This document shows, piece after piece, positions 1-9,020 of a DNA stretch of 64,000 nt; position 1 is the stretch's first letter, and each line of letters begins with the position of its first letter. This DNA is from Mantamonas sphyraenae. Taxonomy: Eukaryota; CRuMs; Mantamonadidae. A model generated the notes under the pieces. That model was not told the DNA's origin and did no database searches. It saw nothing but the letters and a program-made list of their open reading frames with translations. The position numbers and the translations under genes are program-made. The DNA is taken from NCBI GenBank assembly GCA_026936335.1, contig JAPMXV010000037.1, positions 124,001-188,000 on the forward strand, read 5' to 3'.

Positions 1-43
1 TGTGGGACGGACGCAGCGCGCCACCCTTCCCATTGAATCAAAC

Positions 44-1999
44 ATGTCCTCCAGCTCTCACTCGCAGCTGCAATCTCTGCTCAACGACGACGAGAGCCAG
101 GCCGAGACGGTGGTGAACCAGCTCCTGGGTGACCAGGAGGCGCAGGCGTCTGCTGTGGACGACGAGAACGCCATCAGCAATTCCTCGCTCAGCACAAACA
201 CACAGTCCACCGCCGAGGTGGGAATGTGCTGCGAGTGCGAAGACATGCCGTACGACGTGTACTGTGAACAGTGTGAGGACCACCTGTGCTCTGTCTGCTT
301 TGCCTCTCTGCATAGGCGAGGCAAGCGTGCAGGACACACCCGCACGCAGCTCGACGTTTCTGCTCGCCAAAACGGCACAGGCGACGCTTCCTCGTCCTCG
401 TCTTCCGCCAACGCATCCTCCAATGCCTCTTCTTCAGGCCATGCCATGGACGAAGAGCCTGTGTTTGCAGACGCCGAGGAGGAGGCCGAGTACAAACGGT
501 TGCATTCTTCCACCGCTTCGCTCATCAAGAACCCGTCTCGGGGCACGTTTGACCTTGCGCTGAGCAGCGGCATGAAGTCGATCATCGAGGCAGGCACCAA
601 CACCAACTTTGCGGAGCGTGTCAAGTACATTCCACTGCGCCTGACGATGCAGGAGCGCAAGGCGCTGAGGCTCCTGGAGGCGGCTGCCAATGTCTCGGAG
701 TACACAGACAAGATCGACATCCAAGTGTACCGCAACAAGGGCAAGCGCATCCAGGCCCAGATCCTGGAGATGTGTGCCATCCTCAGTGGCCTCCTTGTGG
801 CGGCCGACTACCGCCGCGGCCAGCGCCTGGTCAAGGACAAAGACTTTGCTGAGAACCAGGAGTTCTTCCAACAGATCTTTGAGGTGGGTCGTCGTCACAA
901 GGTGATGAACCCGGAAAAGATGCGCACGGCGTATGGCAAGCTGATCTACCTCTTGATGGACTCACAAATTCCGGCCATCAGCGACGTGCTGGAGTTTTCG
1001 TTGGTCAAGCCACTGGTCACCGTGGGGGTGTTCTTCAAGGAGAATGGCCTGGAGGAGCTTTTGGAGGAGGAACAAATGCTGACGGTGGCGACGGCGGAAA
1101 TCAGTCCGCACGGCCGCTCTCGCAACGAGATCCGAGGGATGATCCGCAACAAGGAGGCTGCCATCGACGCCCTTGCGTACAAGTATGCGGGTGGTGACGT
1201 GGATGAGGAGCAGATCAAGCAGTGTCTGTACAGCATCAGCGACAACAACTCGTTCCTTGCTTTCAATCGCGATCCGCTGGAGCGCATGATTGCGCTGATG
1301 GAGAAATACTTTGATGCAAGCGACTACGAACAGGGCTACTCGTTGGCCATCAGTGCCGGGCGCGGTGGAGCTCGCCTGTCGCACTCGCACCAGCGACAGT
1401 ATGCGTACGTGTCGCAGTCGCTGCACCTTTGGCACGACATCCTGGATGACATGTTCAAGCTCTGGGTGCTGACTGAGGAGGACCTGTTGGACCCGGAGAA
1501 CAGGTACAGCCTGCGCAACACGGGCCAGGGCCTCAACCGAGTCCAGTATGCACCGCGCATCCACAACGCCATGCGCAAGATCCTGCACACGTGCCAGCAG
1601 CGCGTTGGCACGTGGGTGGGCAGCTCGGTCATCCATCTGGGCGATCACAACGTGCCCTCGGCCCTCATGTTCATCGACAAGTACACGCAGGTGTCGCGCA
1701 TTGTCAACCCGATTGTCAACGTCATCGAGGAGCTGGGCAAGATGTGCGACAAGGACGATCAGATCAACGAGTATGTGGAGAATGCGTTTGGAGGCGTCGA
1801 GGCTGCACGAAAGCTCATCCTGGCCGACTTTTTCCGCTACGGTTTCGACGGCAGTGGATCCGACAACTGGATGGACGCAGGCAGCTGCATCGATGGCCGC
1901 CTCACCTCGGCCTGGAACTGGTGTTCCAAGATCGACAAGAAGTCGTACTATCCGCTGTTCAAGCTGTGTGGTTTCCAAGGATTCGATGGCGATTGGTGA
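44..1999 (+). CDS. B-box zinc finger protein of the DUF2009/UPF0652 family
   Basis: An intronless 651-residue protein. I chose the ATG at 44 because the frame upstream has no other ATG inside the window. Residues about 60-100 carry a Cys/His-rich B-box-like zinc finger (CCEC, CEQC, CSVC, then a His). The rest, from about residue 170 to the end, resembles the eukaryotic DUF2009 (UPF0652) family, ending in the conserved aromatic tail with LCGFQGFDGDW. N-terminal Ser/Asn/Glu-rich stretches flank the finger. Family knowledge: found across plants and protists, function unknown; the B-box suggests protein-protein contacts. The 3' end converges on TRIT1 with only 60 bp between stop codons. A first non-coding exon may lie left of the window. 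Confidence 0.85.
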   Translation: MSSSSHSQLQSLLNDDESQAETVVNQLLGDQEAQASAVDDENAISNSSLSTNTQSTAEVGMCCECEDMPYDVYCEQCEDHLCSVCFASLHRRGKRAGHTRTQLDVSARQNGTGDASSSSSSANASSNASSSGHAMDEEPVFADAEEEAEYKRLHSSTASLIKNPSRGTFDLALSSGMKSIIEAGTNTNFAERVKYIPLRLTMQERKALRLLEAAANVSEYTDKIDIQVYRNKGKRIQAQILEMCAILSGLLVAADYRRGQRLVKDKDFAENQEFFQQIFEVGRRHKVMNPEKMRTAYGKLIYLLMDSQIPAISDVLEFSLVKPLVTVGVFFKENGLEELLEEEQMLTVATAEISPHGRSRNEIRGMIRNKEAAIDALAYKYAGGDVDEEQIKQCLYSISDNNSFLAFNRDPLERMIALMEKYFDASDYEQGYSLAISAGRGGARLSHSHQRQYAYVSQSLHLWHDILDDMFKLWVLTEEDLLDPENRYSLRNTGQGLNRVQYAPRIHNAMRKILHTCQQRVGTWVGSSVIHLGDHNVPSALMFIDKYTQVSRIVNPIVNVIEELGKMCDKDDQINEYVENAFGGVEAARKLILADFFRYGFDGSGSDNWMDAGSCIDGRLTSAWNWCSKIDKKSYYPLFKLCGFQGFDGDW

Positions 2000-2059
2000 T
2001 TGAATGACGCAACTGTTCCCCTCCCCTCCCCCTCCCTCCTTCCCCTCTCTGTGCAGTGC

Positions 2060-3220
2060 TCACATGATTGTTTCCAACACCTGGGTGACCAGAGGTGGTG
2101 TGAGCAGAACGCGGCTGGATGCATACTGCTTGAGCTGGGTTTGTGCATCGGCAGATGCGTCCAGGTTCAACGCAGGGCGTCCAGGATCCTGATTCTGAAG
2201 TTGCACGCGACGTTGGAAACTCTGTCGGGGCTCAGTGACCAGTGTGTGGAGGAGATCGTTGTCCACTTCGTCTTCGTAGATCCACAAGGGCGGATGTTCG
2301 CTGGTGGCCGCACGGCGAGTCCAGGTGAACTGATTGCGTGCATACTGGCGTGTGGCACTTTGAAAGGCAGCCAAGAAGCGGTCAAAGCGACTGTGCAGCG
2401 ACTTCATGCTTGCTTGATCGCCCTTTGTGGCCAGCCAACGGACAAATTCCATGCCCTGGCGATAACCAATGGCACGTCCCGCGTTGGTATCCGGCAGCAG
2501 CTGCTGGGTGTCGACAAGAGCCTTGACCTCGGCAAGTAGACCCTGGATGACCATTCGTTCGCACCGTTCGTCGATGCGTCTGTACAGAGGGATGCGTGAG
2601 CGAGGGGCCAGGAAGATCTTGCGCACGTCCGCCTCGCCCCACAGGTCATCCTGTACCCTGCTTGCATCTGTGTTTGGGTTGCTGCCGCCCGACAGAATGG
2701 CTATTTCCAGGGCGCGTTGCAACCGATACGTGTCGTTTGCCTGCAGACGGTCCGCGGCGGTCCGATCCACCTCGCGCAGCCACGCCAGGCCCTTTTCCCA
2801 AGACCCCAGCTCGTCCAACTGGCGCCGTACGTCCTCCTTGACTTTAGCATCGGAAGGGGGTGTGTCGGGCAGTCCCAAGGTGAGGGCATCTGCATAGAAG
2901 CCCGCCCCGCCGACGACGAGGGCGTGCTGGCCGGAGTCGTGGCACGCCTGCAGGGCACGAGATGCCTCGTGACGAAAGTGGGCGACGGAATAGTCGTCCT
3001 GGGGCGAGGTGACATCGATGCAGTGGTGCACCACCTGGGCACGTTGGCGTGCAGTGGGTTTGGCGCTGCCAATGTCCAGGCCGCGATACACCTGCACCGA
3101 GTCGCAACTGATGATTTGAGCCTGGCCTTCCAAGCGTTGCTTTATAAATGAAAGTGCCAACGCAGTCTTTCCCACGCCTGTGGGACCGGTGATGAACAAG
3201 ACGGGCTTTTTGGAGGCCAT
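2060..3220 (-). CDS. TRIT1: tRNA dimethylallyltransferase (MiaA/TRIT1 family)
   Basis: A 386-residue single-exon protein that should transfer the dimethylallyl group from DMAPP to A37 of tRNAs reading UNN codons (family knowledge). Visible motifs: P-loop GPTGVGKT at residues 11-18, the substrate motif DSVQVYRGLDIGSAKP, VVGGAGFY and YRLQRALE. It ends without the C2H2 matrin-type zinc finger of animal and yeast TRIT1/MOD5, so it is bacterial-MiaA-like in domain content. I chose the Met at 3220 because homology begins just after it and upstream frame is antisense to nothing conserved. The MFS gene on the same strand stops only 26 bp upstream of this start codon. Confidence 0.92.
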   Translation of the reverse strand: MASKKPVLFITGPTGVGKTALALSFIKQRLEGQAQIISCDSVQVYRGLDIGSAKPTARQRAQVVHHCIDVTSPQDDYSVAHFRHEASRALQACHDSGQHALVVGGAGFYADALTLGLPDTPPSDAKVKEDVRRQLDELGSWEKGLAWLREVDRTAADRLQANDTYRLQRALEIAILSGGSNPNTDASRVQDDLWGEADVRKIFLAPRSRIPLYRRIDERCERMVIQGLLAEVKALVDTQQLLPDTNAGRAIGYRQGMEFVRWLATKGDQASMKSLHSRFDRFLAAFQSATRQYARNQFTWTRRAATSEHPPLWIYEDEVDNDLLHTLVTEPRQSFQRRVQLQNQDPGRPALNLDASADAQTQLKQYASSRVLLTPPLVTQVLETIM

Positions 3221-3246
3221 GGACGCAAGCGCAGTGTTTGGCTGCC

Positions 3247-4674
3247 TCAGATGGCGACCTTGCGCTTGGTCTTGGCCCAGGGCAAGGCAGCAATGCCAGC
3301 AGCACAGAGGATGAGAGAGGCGCCAGCCACGAGGGCAGCCTCGACAAACTGACCGGTGGCGTCGATGATTCCACCAAAGATGACGGGTCCGATGAGCGTG
3401 CCCAAACTGGACGACACGTACACTGTGCCAAGCTTGGTGCTTATTGAGGCCACCCCGAGGTATTCGGCGACCAGCGGAGGGATGAGGGCAATGTATGCGC
3501 CGCCAAAGATGCCGTAGAGGACCGCAAAGGCAAAAAGCAGGCCGATGTGGTTTGCAAAGGCCCACAGCGTCATGGTGGCCAATCCCATAACGGAAAGACT
3601 AAAGACCATCATGCGCAGGCGTGTGGTGAATCTGTCTGCACCATACCCGAGGATGATGCGACCGAGGGTCGAGCAGGCGCCCATGACAGAGAGCAAGGCA
3701 GCAGCGTCTTCGCGTGTGGCACCAATGTCCAGGGCTGTGCGTGCCAAGTGCACAAAAGGAGTCAAGTATCCGATGGACCCAATCATGCCGGAAAGGAGGA
3801 AGCAGACGACAACCGGATCCTGCAGCAGTTCCTGCACTCCGATCTCATCGTGGTCGCTGGATTTGCTCTTCTTGGACGGTTGCTCCGATGGTTCTTCACT
3901 CTCGCTTGATACGCCGTGCTTCACCCTTGCCGAGCGGCGTTGTTCGCGAACGGTGCGAATGTGGGCCGGGTAGCAAAAGGCCACAGCGCTGAGGGCAATG
4001 CCAGCCAGGGCCATGAAACCCAACACCAGCAAGGCTGGGCGCCAACCAAGGGTGGAGATGAGTTGTGCAGTGATGAAGGAGAGGGCAAGTGTGCCCACGC
4101 CGCTGCCGCTGACGCCGATGCCTGTGCCCACGCCACGCAATCGCTCAAAGTAGAGGGTGACCGACGTGATGGCAGGCACAAAGGACATGGAAAACCCAAT
4201 GCCCAGGAGCACGGAAAACAGGGTGAGCTGCCAGATCTCCGTGGAGGTGGAGGACAGCACGAGGGCACCGCATATGAGCACGGAGCCGGCTCCACACACT
4301 GCACGCATGCCAAAACGGTCGACAGCCTTGCCTGTAAAGACACCCATGCCCAACATGAGGGCAGAGGGTACGGTGGCCAGCCAGGAGACCTCGGCTCGTG
4401 TTGTTCCTGGGAATGCCACCAGATATTCCACGACAAAGAGCCCGATGGTGTATTGGATGCCCAAAACGAAAAAGTGGACCATGAAGCTGGCGGCCGAAAC
4501 GACCCACGCGTAGCCCTGGTCAACGTCGGGAAGGCTGGCATCGGCCTGGGAGGTGCTGCCGGGAGCGCTTGCCTCCGTTTCCGACGGGCTCTTGGCAACG
4601 GCTCCCGAAGAGGTGGGTTCAGAGGGCGGCTGGATGGCCGTCATTGGCACTACAGACGGAGGGTCTGTCTGCAT
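3247..4674 (-). CDS. Major facilitator transporter, monocarboxylate-transporter (SLC16) type
   Basis: A 475-residue polytopic membrane protein with about 12 hydrophobic segments split by a charged cytoplasmic loop near the middle (residues about 245-285, Ser/Lys/Glu-rich). The first membrane segment begins with DQGYAWVV, resembling the SLC16 family signature before TM1. Substrate cannot be read from sequence; monocarboxylates or similar organic acids are the family expectation. Start: upstream in-frame Mets exist at 4752 and 4956, but I prefer 4674 because the divergent VPS37 gene most likely starts at 4742. Lys-rich C-terminus (AKTKRKVAI). Its stop codon lies 26 bp before the TRIT1 start. 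Confidence 0.82.
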   Translation of the reverse strand: MQTDPPSVVPMTAIQPPSEPTSSGAVAKSPSETEASAPGSTSQADASLPDVDQGYAWVVSAASFMVHFFVLGIQYTIGLFVVEYLVAFPGTTRAEVSWLATVPSALMLGMGVFTGKAVDRFGMRAVCGAGSVLICGALVLSSTSTEIWQLTLFSVLLGIGFSMSFVPAITSVTLYFERLRGVGTGIGVSGSGVGTLALSFITAQLISTLGWRPALLVLGFMALAGIALSAVAFCYPAHIRTVREQRRSARVKHGVSSESEEPSEQPSKKSKSSDHDEIGVQELLQDPVVVCFLLSGMIGSIGYLTPFVHLARTALDIGATREDAAALLSVMGACSTLGRIILGYGADRFTTRLRMMVFSLSVMGLATMTLWAFANHIGLLFAFAVLYGIFGGAYIALIPPLVAEYLGVASISTKLGTVYVSSSLGTLIGPVIFGGIIDATGQFVEAALVAGASLILCAAGIAALPWAKTKRKVAI

Positions 4675-4741
4675 TGCAGGGTTGTGGGAGGAGCAAAGGT
4701 GCGGCACAGAGTTGCCCCGACCAGGGCAAGTTTTGCCAGGC
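4675..4741. promoter_or_regulatory. Putative bidirectional promoter, MFS transporter / VPS37
   Basis: 67 bp separate the preferred start codons of two divergent genes, so both core promoters and 5' UTRs must fit here or overlap the neighbouring coding sequence. The stretch is GC-rich with no TATA-like box that I can see. Confidence 0.4.
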
Positions 4742-6127
4742 ATGGATTTCATCTTTGGACGGCGCAACAGCAAGAATCTGACGGAAACGCAGGCTCTGTA
4801 TGTGAGGATGGGGGGAGAGAGGGAGGGAGAGAGAGACTGGTGCGAGGATGGCAGACAGAGGAAGAGGCTGACCAGGTGTGCGGAACAAAGGCGGGAGAAG
4901 CAGATCCAAAGTCTGAAGGCGATGCGTGGCGTTTCCGAGGTAGAGACGGACAGCAAGTATCACTTGCGCGTGACGGACTACATGTCACTGGAAATGTGAG
5001 TGGACGTGTGCAGGAGGAGGAGGAGGAGGAGCAGAAGGAGGAGAGGACGCGTGAGGAAGCGCGGCGAAAGTGGAAAATGGCGGCTGACGCAGAGTTCCCA
5101 CCGCCCGAAATCTGGCAGCTATCTGCCCGAGCGGTTCCCCGAGGAAGGGCCGATCATCACGTCGCTGGTGCCTGTACATCACCGGTGGATCCACCCGTAC
5201 ACGTTTGTGTTCCACGGCCCGGAGACGTTGAGGAAGTGGAGCGTGCACACAGACGTGGCGAGTTTGCTGAAGGAGATTGTGGACGATCTGAATCCGTCCG
5301 ACTTTGAGCTGAAGGACGGCGGGTCGGGCAACAGCAGCAACAGCAGCAACAACAACAACAACAACAACAACAACAACGGTTGGGGACAACGCAACAGCGG
5401 GAATCAGGGTGCAGGGTACCCTGGCGCAGGATACGGGTCAGATACAGGGAGCACAGGAAGCGCAAACACAACGTCGTCGAACGGCGGCAGCGGACGCGGA
5501 TCGTCCAACAGCCAGTCGTCTCGCATCCAAGTGTCGGACAAGGTGATCTCATTGCCCGAACTGGAGTCCAAGACGTCTGCAGAGCTGCAGGTGTTGCTGG
5601 AAGACGACGAGAGCTTCACGGCATTCTTTGAGAGCCTGGACAGGGTGCAGCAGATGAAATCCCTGCTGAGTGGACTGATTGAAGAGAACGAACAGCTGTC
5701 GGAAAGCACGATGGCACTGAAGGGGGAGGTGGAGGAGGTGGAAAACGAAATCGACGTGTTGCAGGCGCAGCTGCAGGAGCGCACCGACAACCTGGACATT
5801 GCCAGGGCGGAGCAGAGGGAAATCATGGAGCGCCTGTCTGTACAAAACATTGCACAGCAGCTGGGCAAGGCAGCAGAGGAGGCGGAGGAACAGAGCGACG
5901 AACTGAGCCAACAATTTCTGGACGAGGAGCTGGAGCTCAAGGACTTTATCAAATCCTACATGGCTGCACGAACCCAGTATTATGTGCGCAAGAGCAAAGT
6001 GGACCGTCTGCAGATGCAAATGATACAGGAGAGGCAGCAGAACAGGTCGCCGCACTCGGTGTCGAGTGTGAGCACAAACAGCCCCAACCCCAACCAGGGC
6101 GACCTGTTGCAGTTGCTGGGCGTGTGA
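4742..6127 (+). CDS. VPS37: VPS37 (ESCRT-I subunit) with N-terminal UEV-like domain
   Basis: Proposed exons 4742-4797, 4876-4995 and 5119-6127 (394 residues). The intron 4996-5118 starts GTGAGT, ends GGCAG and joins MSLE to IYLPERFPEEGP. The spliced reading aligns by eye with the UEV-like region of VPS37A: a helix with REKQIQSL, then strands through YLPERFPEEGPI, then TDVASLLKEIVDDL. The intron 4798-4875 is less certain: skipping it keeps the frame open, but its donor context (GCTCTGTATGTGAGG) is identical to that of the intron at 28710. An Asn tract follows the UEV-like domain, then a coiled coil matching the Mod_r domain, which in other species binds VPS28/TSG101. Role: endosomal sorting of ubiquitinated membrane proteins. 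Confidence 0.85.
5330..5377 (+). repeat. AGC/AAC trinucleotide tract encoding Ser-Asn run
   Basis: A run of AGC/AAC codons gives a Ser/Asn stretch in VPS37 between the UEV-like and Mod_r regions, probably a flexible linker. Confidence 0.9.
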
Positions 6128-6158
6128 AATTTGAACAAACAATGAAAGTGGACGGAGG

Positions 6159-6827
6159 ATGATGGAAGATGGAAGGAAGACAGAAATGCACAGTGCGCCA
6201 TCGGCGACAAACAACATGCGCGACCAGACGTTGTTGCGAGAAAACTCGTCTGCGAGCATGGGCTCGGGGGCAGGGTCGGATGAGGAGGACGCGATTCTGG
6301 AGTCGACAGCACGGTCACGAATCACAAAGTCGCGTGCTCGCAAGCGACGGGAGCTGCGTGCTCACCGTAGCAAGGACGGGAGCGACTCGGGGAGCGAGTC
6401 GGACGACGGGCGGAAAGGGACCAGCTCATCACGGCCGGCGGGAGCAAGCACAGTCAAGAGGAGGAAAGGAAAGACGGCAAGCGAGGAGGCAACGATGAAA
6501 GTGTATCAGTTTACGATTGTGGTGTACGCTGTGGCGGCTGTGCTTGCGCTGGGGGTACACCAGCTGCTGGAGTTGTTTGCAGGCAACCCGGCGCCCCTGC
6601 TGGCCGCCTTGTGTGTATCCATTGTGCTGTTTATGCTGTTGACGTGTGTGGAGCCCGTGTGGTTTGAGCGGTACTACGTTCTCATCCTGAGTTTCGGTCT
6701 GCCGTCGCTGTTTGTGTGTGCCGTGGGCGTCTTTATGTTCCGCAACTTTCCAAACATCTTCTGGCCCTACCTGGCGTTGGGCTTGCCCGTGACCAGTGTG
6801 ATCAGCGTGTATGTGTTTGTTGGGTGA
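6159..6827 (+). CDS. Small multi-pass membrane protein, unknown
   Basis: A 222-residue ORF, not recognised. The first ~110 residues are polar, with acidic patches and a strongly basic stretch (SRARKRRELRAHR, then KRRKGK). The second half is hydrophobic, with four to five predicted membrane segments beginning at KVYQFTIVVYAVAAVLALGV. The C-terminus is hydrophobic right up to the stop. Alternative start codons at 6162 or 6186 would shorten only the polar tail. It lies 31 bp after the VPS37 stop and 6 bp before the next candidate start on the same strand, so these plus-strand genes are packed almost without spacers. Topology suggests a basic cytosolic N-terminus (positive-inside rule, inference). 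Confidence 0.6.
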   Translation: MMEDGRKTEMHSAPSATNNMRDQTLLRENSSASMGSGAGSDEEDAILESTARSRITKSRARKRRELRAHRSKDGSDSGSESDDGRKGTSSSRPAGASTVKRRKGKTASEEATMKVYQFTIVVYAVAAVLALGVHQLLELFAGNPAPLLAALCVSIVLFMLLTCVEPVWFERYYVLILSFGLPSLFVCAVGVFMFRNFPNIFWPYLALGLPVTSVISVYVFVG

Positions 6828-6833
6828 CGAGAA

Positions 6834-8050
6834 ATGTGCGCGCAGCACTCAGCAATACAAATCCATGTCCGTTTCAGAGCTCACCTACGTGGAACTGGAC
6901 CCCAAGAGGACCAAACAGCGTTTTACGAGCACGCCACAGCTGTGTTTGGCAAGCGGGGTGGGTGGAACGCCGTACGCAGGGCCGAGAACGACCCAGAGTA
7001 CAGCGAGAGCCCTGTGTTTGTGGCCAAGGACGCACAAGGGGCGGTGGTGGCGTCGGCCAAGTTGTTCTCCCGCGCAGTCTATGTGCAAGGGGAGGTGTTG
7101 ACGATGTTGGGATTGGGCGAAGTGGCTACCAAAGAGGCGTACCGCGGCCAGGGGGTGGCCAGCACGCTGGTGCGCATGGCACAGGAGGCGGTGACGGCAC
7201 GCGGAGCACTTGTCAGCGGCCTGGGTGCCGTCCCGCGTGCCATGCCCGTGTATGCACGACAGGGGTGGCAAAGTGCACCGTTGGTGGATGTGCAAGGTGG
7301 TTTGGATGCCTGGCAAGAGTGGATTTTGGACGAGGAGGACGCAAGCAGCGGGCTGGAACACAGCGAGCTCTCGTTGGACGAGCGAGTCAGGAACAGCGTG
7401 TGGCGTTGAAAGATTTGTACAACGAGTATGCCAGTCAGTTCAACGGCACTGTACTGCGTACCCAGGAGTACGTAGATCGCTATTTGGTGGGTGAAGCCAC
7501 GGCTGACAAGCAGCGTGTGCATCTGCTCACCGACCCGGAGGAAGATGCTCTCCAGGCGTACATGATTGTCAAAACAACGCAAGACGACAATGAGACGCAG
7601 TCGGGTGACAGCAACGACCATGAGCGCGTGCGTGTCACAGTGCAGGAGTTTTGTGCAACCACAGTGCCTGCGCCCGAACACTTCCGTGCCCTGTTTGACG
7701 CCGTGGTGGCTCGCACCAAAGAGACGTATGGCGTATCGGATGACGCACAGGTGCACGTCAGCGTGCCTGCACCTGTGCTCTCGTTTGCATTGCAGCGAAG
7801 GGTGGACAAGGCACTGCAGCGCGCAGGCATCGATTGGAGGAGTGTCGACACTCCTCAGGACGTTGGGATCTTTCAAGGCGATGCACTCGTGGCTGCCATT
7901 GACGCATCTTGGATGTACTGGGCATCCCCCAAGATGGACGACCGGTTGGAGGAACACGAGGTGTCCACCGTCCCGGAGCTCTTTCTCAAGCCGCTGGTGG
8001 CCAAGGAACAGCTGTTTAGCCATTGTGTGTTCTACTTGGATCACTTCTGA
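6834..8050 (+). pseudogene. GNAT-family acetyltransferase with reading-frame breaks
   Basis: About 400 residues if read across two -1 frame changes. The GNAT core is clear: VLTMLGLGEVATKEAYRGQGVAS (acetyl-CoA loop RGQGVAS), then AMPVYARQGW. The long C-terminal half (from LKDLYNEYASQFNG to the stop at 8050) recalls the two-lobed Eis-like acetyltransferases, but I cannot name a substrate. Break 1 (6880-6915): the attractive start MSVSELTYVELDP at 6865 is in another frame than EDQTAFYEHATAVFG. Break 2 (7385-7410): frame 0 hits TGA at 7407-7409 while frame 2 continues as convincing coding sequence. No donor with G at +5 explains break 2. It may be a pseudogene, or a working gene with two one-base assembly deletions. 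Confidence 0.6.
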
Positions 8051-8135
8051 ATGAAACCCTTGCATCGTTCGCCGCCACCTGGCATTCCCCCGTCCCCAAA
8101 TGCTCAGCCAACCAATTTTTCTGCCCCCCAACATC

Positions 8136-8875
8136 ATGAGCAGTTCCAGCAGCAGCTCCGATTCCACGGAATACATCCGTCTGTACAGTGCCGAGGATCA
8201 CGTGTTTATCATCGACAAGAAGACGGCCATGGTGTCGGCCACGCTCAAATCAATGCTCACTGGCCCCGGTACGCTTCCTTGGCGCACCTTCCCCGGCCTG
8301 CCCCACAGCCCATGCTGACCCGACCGCCCCCCTGCACATACCGTCACCGCGCTTGCTCGTCGTCCATGTCTTCTTACTCCTCACCACAGGCCAATTCCTC
8401 GAATCCAGCGGCGAGAGTGCGTTTTGCCAGCAGCCGACGTTTTGCAACTGCCACTTGGCATCACCCACAAACGCGCCCCTCACACGCTTTACCACACGCT
8501 TCGCCGATTCTCCCCATCTCGCCGTGGCCGCCCTCCCCCAACACACACACACACACACACTGTTACACCCCACAGTCAAGCTGCATGAGATTTCCACCAA
8601 GATTCTGGAGAAAGGTGAGCTCCAAGTGTGGCGGCGGTGGCCCTCTCTCTGGTGCGCCGCACGTTTCTGTGCCCCCACTGCTCACACACCCTCCCTGTTT
8701 CTTGCCATGCATGCTGCAAACACACAAACACACACACGCATACGCACACACAGTCATCCAGTACATGCACTACCGCCTCAAGTACACAAACAGCACCAGC
8801 GAAATCCCAGAGTTTACCATCGAGCCCGAGATCGCTCTCGAGCTCCTCATGGCCGCCAACTTTCTCGACACGTAA
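8136..8875 (+). CDS. ELOC: Elongin C (SKP1/BTB-fold adaptor)
   Basis: Four exons, 8136-8268, 8390-8416, 8576-8614 and 8754-8875, encode 106 residues. All three introns (121, 159, 139 nt) are GT-AG with CA-rich 3' parts and phase 1. Spliced, the protein reads through the conserved elongin C blocks: ...[47 protein letters not shown] and [14 protein letters not shown]. Family role: adaptor linking BC-box substrate receptors to cullin-2/5 ubiquitin ligases and, in some species, part of the elongin transcription complex. Start chosen as the first ATG of a Ser-rich leader just before the conserved [14 protein letters not shown]. The CDS is clean in every exon and uses a TAA stop, unlike most neighbours. 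Confidence 0.95.
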
Positions 8876-9020
8876 ACAGGCGCGGTCGGGCGCGCACAAA
8901 CGCAACACACAACCACCAATCCAATCAATCAATCCAATCTGGCAGCTCAAGTTTTGTTTGTTGTTTCTTCTTCTTCTTCCTGTCCTCAGGGGGTCGTCCT
9001 GTTGGCACACCGTCACTCAT

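Noticed and set aside
4996-5013. 18-nt intron (GTGAG...GCAG) at the VPS37 start
   Set aside because: Far shorter than any other intron here; the 123-nt intron using the same donor gives a conserved UEV-like domain.
3916-5307. 463-residue plus-strand ORF across the MFS gene and VPS37 start
   Set aside because: It covers the antisense of a clear transporter and reads low-complexity G/E/R; it also contradicts the spliced VPS37 model.
7284-7390. 107-nt intron to explain the second GNAT break
   Set aside because: The donor (GTGGAT) has A at +5 unlike almost all others, and it would remove sequence that looks coding; a frame lesion is simpler.
6159-8050. Fusion of the 222-residue membrane protein with the GNAT gene via a GTATGT donor at 6809 and TTTCAG at 6877
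   Set aside because: Frame-compatible, but it would cut the last membrane segment and create an odd membrane-GNAT fusion; separate genes are more economical.
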